Origin: Echiichthys vipera
Taxonomy: Eukaryota; Chordata; Actinopteri; Perciformes; Trachinidae
Reading direction: 5' to 3'
NCBI GenBank assembly: GCA_963691815.1
Contig: OY829667.1
Coordinates: forward strand, 23,200,587 to 23,264,586
DNA: 64,000 bases
The translations under genes were made by a program, and so were the position numbers. Shown here piece by piece: positions 36,265 to 46,474 of this stretch. Under the pieces are notes generated by a model. It was not told the origin of the DNA and made no database searches. It saw only the letters and a program-made list of their open reading frames with translations. Position 1 is the first letter of the stretch; each line of letters opens with the position of its first letter.

Positions 36265-38002
36265 GTGTTTTCATCCGTTTTTAGTCGTTTCGTCATGTTT
36301 CTGTGGAGATTTGCGTCTGTTTTTAGTCTTTTTGTCATGTTCTTGTGGTGTTTTTGTCCGTTTTTAGTCATTTCATCATGTTTTTGTGGTGTTTTCATCT
36401 GTTTTTAGTCGTTACATCATGTTTTTGTGGAGTTTTGCGTCTGTTTTTAGTTGTTTTGTTATGTTCTTAAATTTTTTCGTCTGTTTTTAGTCGTTTTTGT
36501 CACGTTTTTGTCACGTTTTTGTGATTTTTTCATCTGTCTTTAGTCGTTTCATCATGTTTGTGTGGAGTCTTGCGTCTGTTTTTAGTCGTTTTGCATTGTT
36601 TTATGGAGCTTTGGGTGTGTTTTTAGTCGTTTCATAATGTTTTTGTGGAGTTTTCATCTGTTTTTAGTCGTTTCATCACCTTTTTTTCGTGGTGTTTCGA
36701 TCTTTTTTCAGTCGTTTTGTCATGTTTTTGTGGTGTTTTCATCCGTTTTTAGCTGTTTGTCATGTTTTTGTCGTGTTTTCGTCTTGTTTTAGTCGTTCCA
36801 TCACGTTTTTGTGGTGTTTTCATCTGTTTTTAGTCGTTTCATAATGTTTTTGTGGTGTTTTGCGTCTGTTTTTAGTAGTTTTCTCAGGTTTCTGTGGTGT
36901 TGCCTGTTTTTAATCGTTTTGTCACGCTTTAGTGGTGTTTTCATCTGTTTTTAGTCGTTTTGTCATGTTTCTGTGGAGTTTTGCGTCTGTTTTTAGTCGT
37001 TTCATCATGTTTTTGTGGAGTTTTGCGTGTGTTTTTAGTCGTTTCATCAAGTTTTTGTTGAGTTTTGCATCTGTTTTTAGTTGTTTCATCTTGGTTTTGT
37101 GGCGTTTTCATCTGTTTTAAGTGGTTTCATCACGTTTTTGTGGTGTTTTCATCTGTTTATAGTTGTTTTATCAAGTTTTTGTGGTGTTTTCATCTGTTTC
37201 TAGTCCTTTTTTTCATGTTTTTGTGGTGTTTTCATCTGTTTTAAGTCGTTTCATCATATATGTGGTGTTTTCGTCTGTGGTTAGTAGTTTCATCACGCTT
37301 TTGTGGTGTTTTCGTCTGTTTTTAGTCGTTTTGTCATGTTTTTGTGGTGTTTTGCCTCTGTTTTAAGTCGTTTCATCACATATTTGTGGTGTTTTCGTCG
37401 GTTTTTAGTTGTTTTATCATATATTTGTGGTGTTTTGATCTTTGGTTGGTCGTTTTGTCACGTTTTTGTGGTGTTTTCATCCATTTTTAGTCTTTTTTTC
37501 ATGTTTTTGTGGTGTTTTCGTCTGTTTTTAGTTGTTTCATCACGTATTTGTGGTGTTATCATCTGTTTTTAGTCGTTTCATAATGTTTTTGTGGAGTTTT
37601 GCGTCTGTTTTTAGTCGGTTTGTCATGATTTTGTGGAGTTTTGGTCTGTTTTTAGTCGTTTTGTCAGGTTTTTTGGTGTTTTCATCTGTTTTTAGTTGTT
37701 TCATCACATTTTAGTGGAGTTTTGCGTCTGTTTTTAGTCGTTTTGCATTGTTTTATGGAGCTTTGCGTCTGTTTTTAGTCGTTTTGTCATGTTTTTGTGG
37801 TGTTTTCATCCGTTTTTAGTCGTTTTGTCATGTTTTTGTGGGTTTTTCGTCTGTTTTTAGTCGTTTCATCAAGTTTTTGTGGTGTTTTCATCTGATTTTA
37901 ATTGTTTCATAATGTTTTTGTGGAGTTTTGCGGCTTTTTTTAGTCGTTTTCTCATTTTTTAGTGGTGTTGCCTGTTTTTAATCGTTATGTCACGTTTTAG
38001 TG
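36265..38002. repeat. Domain C, first copy of 1.74-kb tandem unit
   Basis: Aligns with 38,003 onward at offset 1,738, then 1,780 after a one-monomer difference near 36,480, then 1,739. Distinctive monomers include GCATTGTTTTATGGAGC, CACCTTTTTTTCGTGG and a duplicated TCACGTTTTTG near 36,500. Its left part overlaps the end of B2, so the duplication included a B/C boundary. Confidence 0.78.
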
Positions 38003-39741
38003 GTGTTTTCATCCGTTTTTAGTCGTTTCGTCATGTTTCTGTGGAGATTTGCGTCTGTTTTTAGTCTTTTTGTCATGTTCTTGTGGTGTTTTTGTCCGTT
38101 TTTAGTCATTTCATCATGTTTTTGTGGTGTTTTCATCTGTTTTTAGTCGTTACATCATGTTTTTGTGGAGTTTTGCGTCTGTTTTTAGTTGTTTTGTTAT
38201 GTTCTTAAAGTGTTTTCGTCTGTTTTTAGTCGCTTAGTCACCTTTTTGTGGAGCTTTCATCCGTTTTTAGTCGTTTTTGTTACGTTTTTGTCACGTTTTT
38301 GTGATTTTTTCATCTGTCTTTAGTCGTTTCATCATGTTTGTGTGGAGTCTTGCGTCAGTTTTTAGTCGTTTTGCATTGTTTTATGGAGCTTTGGGTCTGT
38401 TTTTAGTCGTTTCATAATGTTTTTGTGGAGTTTTCATCTGTTTTTAGTCGTTTCATCACCTTTTTTTCGTGGTGTTTTGATCTTTTTTCAGTCGTTTTGT
38501 CATGTTTTTGTGGTGTTTTCATCCGTTTTTAGCTGTTTGTCATGTTTTTGTCGTGTTTGCGTCTGGTTTTAGTCGTTCCATCACGTTTTTATGGTGTTTT
38601 CTTCTGTTTTTAGTCGTTTCATAATGTTTTTGTGGTGTTTTGCGTCTGTTCTTAGTAGTTTTCTCAGGTTTTTGTGGTGTTGCCTGTTTTTAATCGTTTT
38701 GTCACGCTTTATTGGTGTTTTCATCTGTTTTTAGTCGTTTTGTCATGTTTCTGTGGAGTTTTGCGTCTGTTTTTAGTCGTTTCATCATGTTTTTGTGGAG
38801 TTTTGCGTGTGTTTTTAGTCGTTTCATCACGTTTTTGTTGAGTTTTGCATCTGTTTTTAGTTGTTTCATCACGGTTTTGTGGCGTTTTCATCTGTTTTAA
38901 GTGGTTTCATCACGTTTTTGTGGTGTTTTCATCTGTTTATTGTTGTTTTATCACGTTTTTGTGGTGTTTTCATCTGTTTCTAGTACTTTTTTTCATGTTT
39001 TTGTGGTGTTTTCATCTGTTTTAAGTCGTTTCATCATACATGTGGTGTTTTCGTCTGTGGTTAGTAGTTTCATCACGTTTTTGTGGTGTTTTTGTCTGTT
39101 TTTAATCGTTGTGTCATGTTTTTGTGGTGTTTTGCCTCTGTTTTAAGTCGTTTCATCACATATTTGTGGTGTTTTCGTCGGTTTTTAGTTGTTTTGTCAT
39201 ATATTTGTGGTGTTTTGATCTTTGGTTGGTCGTTTTGCCACGTTTTTGTGGTGTTTTCATCCATTTTTAGTCTTTTTTTCATGTTTTTGTGGTGTTATCA
39301 TCTGTTTTTAGTCGTTTCATAATGTTTTTGTGGAGTTTTGCGTCTGTTTTAAGTCGGTTTGTCGTGATTTTGTGGAGTTTTGGTCTGTATTTAGTCGTTT
39401 TGTCAGGTTTTTTGGTGTTTTCATCTGTTTTTAGTTGTTTCATCACATTTTAGAGGAGTGTTGCGTCTGTTTTTAGTCGTTTTGCATTGTTTAATGGAGC
39501 TTTGCGTCTGTTTTTAGTCGTTTTGTCATGTTTTTGTGGTGTTTTCATCCGTTTTTAGTCGTTTTGTCATGTTTTTGTGGGTTTTTCGTCTGTTTTTAGT
39601 CGTTTCATCAAGTTTTTGTGGTGTTTTCATCTGATTTTAATCGTTTCATAATGTTTTTGTGGAGTTTTGCGTCTTTTTTTAGTCGTTTTCTCATTTTTTA
39701 TTGGTGTTGCCTGTTTTTAATCGTTATGTCACGTTTTAGTG
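38003..39741. repeat. Domain C, second copy of 1.74-kb tandem unit
   Basis: Second copy of the preceding unit. It has an additional monomer near 38,220 and lacks one near 39,290, so the total length is almost unchanged. Substitutions between the two C copies look more frequent than between the A super-copies, suggesting an older duplication. I saw no other copy of this unit in the window. Confidence 0.76.
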
Positions 39742-42271
39742 GTGTTTTCATCTGTTTTTAGTCGTTTTGTAATGTTTCTGTGGAGTTTTGCGTCTGTTTT
39801 TAGGTGTTTCATCATGTTTTTGTGGAGTTTTGCGTCTGTTTTTAGTCGTTTCATCATGTTTTTGCGGATTTTTGCGTCTGTTTTTGGTCGTTTCATCACG
39901 TTTTTGTGGTGTTTACGTCTGTTTTTAGTTGTTTTATCATATTTTTGTGGTGTTTTCATCCGTTTTTAGTCATTTTTGTCATGTTTTTGTGGTGTTTTCA
40001 TCTGTTTTAAGTCGTTTCATAACGTATTTGTGGTGTTTTCGTCTGTTTTTAGTCGTTTCATCACGTTTTTGTTGGTGTTTTCGTCTGTTTTTAGTCGTTT
40101 TGTCACGTTTTAGTGGTATTTTAAACAGTTTTTAGTCGTTTTGTCATGTTTCTTCGGAATTTTTCGTCTATTTTTAGTCGTTTCATCACGTTTTTTGTGG
40201 TGTTTTCATCTGTTTTAAGTCGTTTCATAACATATTTGTGGTGTTTTCGTCCGATTTTAGTCGTTTCATCACGTTTTTGTGGTGTTTTCATCTGTTTTTA
40301 GTCATTTTTGTCATGTTTTTGTGGTGTTTTAATCTGTTATAAGTCGTTTCATAACGTATTTGCGGTGTCTTGCGTCTGTTTTTAGTCGTTTCATCATGTT
40401 TTTGTGGTGTGTTTCGTCTGTTTATAGTTGTTTTATCACGTTTTTGTGGTGTTTTCATCCGTTTTTAGTCATTTTTGTCACATTTTTGTGGTGTTTTCAT
40501 CTGTTTTTAGTCGTTTTATCACGTTTTTGTGGTGTGTTTCGTCTGTTTTTAGTTGTCTTATCATGTTTTGTGGTGTTTTAATCTGTTTTTAGAAGTTCCA
40601 TCACGTTTTTGCGCAGTTTATATCTGTTTTTAGTCATTTTTGTCCCGTTTTTGTGGTGTTTTCATTTGTTTTTAGTCGTTTTAACACGTTTTTGTGGTGT
40701 GTTTCGTCTGTTTTTAGTTGTCTTATCACGTTTTGTGGTGTTTTCATCTGTTTTTAGTCGTTTTGTCATGTGTTTGTTGTGTTTTTCGTCTGTTTTAAGT
40801 CGTTTCATCACATATTTGTGGTGTTTTCATCTGTTTTTAGTCGTTTTATCACGTTTTTGTGGTGTTTTGATATGTTTTTAGTTGTTTTGTCATTTTATTT
40901 TGGTGTTTTCATTAGTTTTTAGTCGATTCATCACGTTTTTGTTGAGTTTTGCATCTGTTTTTAGTTGTTTCATCACATATTTGTGGTGTTTTCATCTGTT
41001 TTTAGTCATTTCATCACGTTTTTGTGGAGTTTTGCGTCTGTTTATAGTCGTTTTGTTACGTTTTAGTTGTGTTTTCATCTGTTTTTAGTCGTTTTGTCAT
41101 ATTTCAGTGGAGTTTTGCATCTGTTTTTAGTCGATTTATCATGTTTTTGTGGTGTTTTCATCTGTTTTTAGTCGTTTTGTCATGTTTTTGTGGAGTTTTG
41201 CAAGTGTTTTCAGTTGTTTCATCATGTTTTGTGGAGTTTTGCGTCTGTTTTTAGTCGTTTCATTACGTTTTGTGGTGTTTTCGTCTGTTTTTAGTTGTTT
41301 CATCACGTTTTTGTTGAGTTTTGCATCTGTTTTTAGTTGTTTCATCACGTTTTTGTGGTGTTTGCCTATGTTTTTAGTTGTTTTGTCATGTTTTCGTGGT
41401 GTTTTCATTTGTTTTTAGTCGTTTTGTCATGTTTTTGTGGAGTTTTGCATCTGTATTCAGTCGTTTCATCATGTTTTGTGGTGTTTTCGTCTGTTTTTAG
41501 TCGTTTTGTCAAGTTTTAGTGGTATTTTAAACAGTTTTTAGTCGTTTCGTCATGTTTCTGTGGAATTTGTCGTCTGTTGTTAGTCGTTTCATCACGTTTT
41601 TGTGGTGTTTTCGTCTGTTTTTAGTCGTTTTGCCATGTTTTTGTGGTGTATTGCGTCTGTTTTAAGTCGTTTCATCTCATATTTGTGGTGTTTTCGTCTG
41701 TTTTTAGTCGTTTCATCACGTTTTTGTGGTGTTTTCATCTGTTTTTAGTTGTTTTGTCACGTTTTTGTGTTTTTTTCGTCTGTTTTTAGTCGTTTCATCT
41801 CATATTTGTGGTGTTTTCGTCTGTTTTTAAACGTTTCATCACGTTTTTGTGGTGTTTTTATATGTTTTTAGTTGTTTTGTCATGTTTTTGTGGTGTTTTC
41901 ATTTGTTTTTAGTCGTTTTGTCATGTTTTTGTGGAGATTTGCGTCTGTTTTAAGTCGTTTTGTCACATTTTTGTGGTGTTTTCATCTGTTTCAAGTGGTT
42001 TCATCACGTTTTTGTGGTGTTTTCATCTGTTTTTAGTCTTTTTTGCGGTGTCTTGCGTCTGTTTTTAGTCGTTTCATCACGTTTTTGTGGTGTGTTTCGT
42101 CTGTTTATAGTTGTTTTATCACGTTTTTGTGGTGTTTTCATCCGTCTTTAGTCATTTTTGTCACGTTTTTGTGGTGTTTTCATCTGTTTTTAGTCGTTTC
42201 ATAATGTTTTTGTGGAGTTTTGCGTCTGTTTTTAGTCGTTTTGTCATGTTTTTGTGGAGTCTTGGTCTGTT
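39742..42271. repeat. Domain A-type mosaic tract
   Basis: TTTAAA-bearing monomers return at about 40,120. The tract is a patchwork: 41,337-41,519 resembles 24,527-24,709, and 42,111-42,250 resembles 22,096 onward and 1,930 onward. The order of variants from 40,140 to 41,130 did not match any single other stretch as a block. It ends at a sharp junction near 42,271. Confidence 0.7.
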
Positions 42272-43755
42272 TTCAGTCGTTTTGTCATGTTCCTTTGGAG
42301 TTTTGCGTCTGTTTTTAGTCTATTCATCATGTTTTTGTGGAGTTTTGCGTCTGTTTTTAGTCGTTTCATCACTTTTTTATGGTGTGTTTCGTCTGTTTTT
42401 AGACGTTTCATCACATTTTTGCGCAGTTTATATCTGTTTTTAGTCTTTTTGTCACATTTTTGTGGTGTCTTGCTTCTGTTTTTAGTCGTTTCATCACGTT
42501 TTTGTGGTGTGTTTCGTCTGTTTTTTGTTGTTTTATCACGTTTTTGTGGTGTTTTCATCTGTTTTTAGTCGTTTCATCACGTTTTTGTGGTGTTTTCGTC
42601 TGTTTTTAGTTGTTTTATCATATTTTTGTGGTGTTTTCATCTGTTTTTAGTCGTTTCATCACGTTTTTGTTGAGTTTTGCATATGTTTTAAGTTGTTTCA
42701 TCACGGTTTTGTGGTGTTTTCATCTGTTTTAAGTCATTTTTGTCATGTTTTGTGGTGTTTTCGTCTGTTTTTAGTCGTTTTGTCAAATTTTAGTGGTATT
42801 TTAAACAGTTTTTAGTCGTTTCGTCATGTTTCTGTGGAATTTGTCGTCTGTTGTTAGTCGTTTCATCACGTTTTTGTGGTGTTTTCGTCTGTTTTTAGTC
42901 GTTTTGCCATGTTTTTGTGGTGTATTGCGTCTGTTTTAAGTCGTTTCATCTCATATTTGTGGTGTTTTCGTCTGTTTTTAGTCGTTTCATCACGTTTTTG
43001 TGGTGTTTTCATCTGTTTTTAGTTGTTTTGTCAAGTTTTTGTGTTTTTTTCGTCTGTTTTTAGTCGTTTCATCTCATATTTGTGGTGTTTTCGTCAATTT
43101 TTAAACGTTTCATCACGTTTTTGTGGTGTTTTGATATGTTTTTAGTTGTTTTATCATGTTTTTGTGGTGTTTTCATTTGTTCTTAGTCGTTTTGTCATGT
43201 TTTTGTGGAGATTTGCGTCTGTTTTCAGTCGTTTTGTCACATTTTTGTGGTGTTTTCATTGGTTTCAAGTCGGTTCATCACGTTTTTGTGGTGTTTTCAT
43301 CTGTTTTAAGTGGTTTCATCACGTTTTTGTGGTGTTTTCATCTGTTTTTAGTCTTTTTTGCGGTGTCTTGCGTCTGTTTTTAGTCGTTTCATTACGTTTT
43401 TGTGGTGTGTTTCGTCTGTTTATAGTTGTTTTATCACGTTTTTGTGGTGTTTTCATCCGTCTTTAGTCATTTTTGTCACGTTTTTGTGGTGTTTTCATCT
43501 GTTTTTAGTCGTTTCATAATGTTTTTGTGGAGTTTTGCGTCTGTTTTTAGTTGTTTTGTCATGTTTTTGTGGAGTCTTGGTCTGTTTGTAGTCGTTTTGT
43601 CAGGTTTTTTTGGTGTTTTCATCTGTTTTTAGTCTTTTCACCACATTTTTGTTGAGTTTTTCCTCTTTTTTTAGTTGTTTCATCACGGTTTAGTGGTGTT
43701 TTTGTCTGTTTTTAGTCTTTTTATCACGTTTTTGTGGTGTTTTCATCTGTTTTTA

Positions 43756-46474
43756 GTCGTTTCATCACGTTTTTGTGGTGTGTTTTGTCTGCTTTTAGTT
43801 GTCTTATCATGTTTTGTGGTGTTTTCATCTTTTTAATCGTTTCATCACGTTTTTGTGGTGTTTTCATCTGTTTTTAGACATTTTTGTCATGTATTTGTGG
43901 TGTTTTCATCTGTTTTAAGTCGTTTCATAACAAATTTGTTGTGTTTTCGTCTGATTTTAGTCGTTTCATCACGTTTTTGTTGGTGTTTTCGTCTGTTTTT
44001 AGTCGTTTTGTCACGTTTTAGTGGTATTTTAAACCGTTTTTAGTCGTTTTGTCATGTTTCTGTGGAATATTTTGTCTGTTTTTAGTCGTTTTGCCATGTT
44101 TTTGTGGTGTTTTGCGTCTGTTTTTAGTCGTTTTGTCATGTTTTTGTGGAGTCTTGGTCTGTTTGTAGTCGTTTTGTCAGGTTTTTTTGGTGTTTTCATC
44201 TGTTTTTAGTCTTTTCACCACATTTTTGTTGAGTTTTTCCTCTTTTTTTAGTTGTTTCATCACGGTTTAGTGGTGTTTTTGTCTGTTTTTAGTCTTTTTA
44301 TCACGTTTTTGTGGTGTTTTCATCTGTTTTTAGTCGTTTCATCACGTTTTTGTGGTGTGTTTTGTCTGCTTTTAGTTGTCTTATCATGTTTTGTGGTGTT
44401 TTCATCTGTGTAATCGTTTCATCACGTTTTTGTGGTGTTTTCATCTGTTTTTAGACATTTTTGTCATGTATTTGTGGTGTTTTCATCTGTTTTAAGTCGT
44501 TTCATAACGTATTTGTTGTGTTTTCGTCTGATTTTAGTCGTTTCATCACGTTTTTGTTGGTGTTTTCGTCTGTTTTTAGTCGTTTTGTCACGTTTTAGTG
44601 GTATTTTAAACCGTTTTTAGTCGTTTTGTCATGTTTCTGTGGAATATTTTGTCTGTTTTTAGTCGTTTTGCCATGTTTTTGTGGTGTTTTGCGTCTGTTT
44701 TTAGTCGTTTCATCACGTTTTTGTGGTGTTTCGTCTGTTTTTAGTTGTCTTATCACGTTTTGTGGTCTTTTCATCTGTTTTCAGTCGTTTCATCACGTTT
44801 TTGTGGTGTTTTCATCTGTTTTTAGTCATTTTTGTCATGTATTTGTGGTGTTTTCATCTGTTTTAAGTCGTTTCATAACGTATTTGTGGTGTTTTCGTCT
44901 GTTTTGTCGTTTCATCACGTTTTTGTGGTGTTTTCATTCGTGTTTAGTTGTTTTTATAATGTTTTTGTGGAGTTTTGCGTCTTTTTTTAGTCGTTTTGTC
45001 ATGTTTTTGTGGTGTTGTCTGTTTTTAATCGTTTTGTCACGTTTTAGTGGTGTTTTCATCTGTTTTCAGTCGTTTTGTCATGTTCCTTTGGAGTTTTGCG
45101 TCTGTTTTTAGTCGTTTCATCACGTTTTTGTGGTGTGTTTCGACTGTTTTTAGACGTTTCATCAAATTTTTGCGCAGTTTATATCTGTTTTTAGTCTTTT
45201 TGTCACGTTTTTGTGGTGTTTTCATCTGTTTTTAGTCGTTTCATCACGTTTTTGTGGTGTTTTCGTCTGTTTTTAGTTGTTTTATCATATTTTTGTGGTG
45301 TTTTCATCTGTTTTTAGTCGTTTCATCACGTTTTTGTTGAGTTTTGCATATGTTTTAAGTTGTTTCATCACGGTTTTGTGGTGTTTTCATCTGTTTTAAG
45401 TCATTTTTGTCATGTATTTGTGGTGTTTTCATCTGTTTTAAGTAGTTTCATAACGTATTTGTGGTGTTTTCGTATGATTTTAGTCGTTTCATCACGTTTT
45501 TGTTGGTGTTTTCGTCTGTTTTTAGTCGCTTTGTTACGTTCTAGTGGTATTTTAAACCGTTTTTAGTCGTTTTTTCATGTTTCTGCGGAATTTTTTGTCT
45601 GTTTTTAGTCGTTTTGCCATGTTTTTGTGGTGTTTTGCGTCTGTTTTTAGTTGTTTCATCACGTTTTTGTGGTGTTTTAATCTGTTTTTAGATGTTTCAT
45701 CATGTTTTGCGCAGTTTATATCTGTTTTTAGTCTTTTTGTCACTTTATTGTGGTGTCTTGCTTCTGTTTTTAGTCGTTTCATCACGTTTTTGTGGTGTTT
45801 TTCGTCTGTTTTTAGTTGTTTTATCACGTTTTTGTGGTGTTTTCATCTGTTTTTAGTCGTTTCATCACGTTTTTGTTGAGTTTTGCATCTGTTTTTAGTT
45901 GTTTCATCACGTTTTTGTGGTGTTTGCCTATGTTTTTAGTTGTTTTGTCATGTTTTTGTGGTGTTTTCATTTGTTTTTAGTCGTTTTGTCATGTTTTTGT
46001 GGAGTTTTGCATCTGTATTCAGGCGTTTCATCATGTTTTGTGGTGTTTTCGTCTGTTTTTAGTCGTTTTGTCAAGTTTTAGTGGTATTTTAAACAGTTTT
46101 TAGTCGTTTCGTCATGTTTCTGTGGAATTTGTCGTCTGATGTTAGTCGTTTCATCACGTTTTTGTGGTGTTATCGTCTGTTTTTAGTCGTTTTGCCATGT
46201 TTTTGTGGTGTATTGCGTCAGTTTTAAGTCGTTTCATCTCATATTTGTGGTGTTTTCGTCTGTTTTTAAACGTTTCATCACGTTTTTGTGGTGTTTTGAT
46301 ATGTTTTTAGTTGTTTTGTCATGTTTTTGTGGTGTTTTCATTTGTTTTTAGTCGTTTTGTCATGTTTTTGTGGAGATTTCCTTCTGTTTTCAGTCGTTTT
46401 GTCACATTTTTGTGGTGTTTTCATCTGTTTCAAGTCGGTTCATCACGTTTTTGTGGTGTTTTCATCTGTTTTAA
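43756..46474. repeat. 2,719-bp tandem duplication, copy a
   Basis: Landmarks at 43,855, 44,432, 44,626, 45,360 and 45,899 recur exactly 2,719 bases later. The corresponding stretch occurs once in the first copy of the long block (about 22,426-25,102). Copy a and copy b share the unusual AACAAATTTG monomer near 43,930 and 46,649, so the duplication arose after that change. Confidence 0.83.

Larger units (their letters stand above)
30427..36430. repeat. Domain B HOR unit B2 (about 6.0 kb)
   Basis: It follows B1 and has the same order of variants, but with 2,203 extra bases inside: landmarks 28,791 and 29,079 of B1 correspond to 32,612 (offset 3,821) and 35,103 (offset 6,024). The right end matches the end of B1 until 36,430. 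There the sequence that would start another B unit (GTGATGTG) is replaced by GTGGAGTTTTGCG and domain C begins. Confidence 0.82.
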
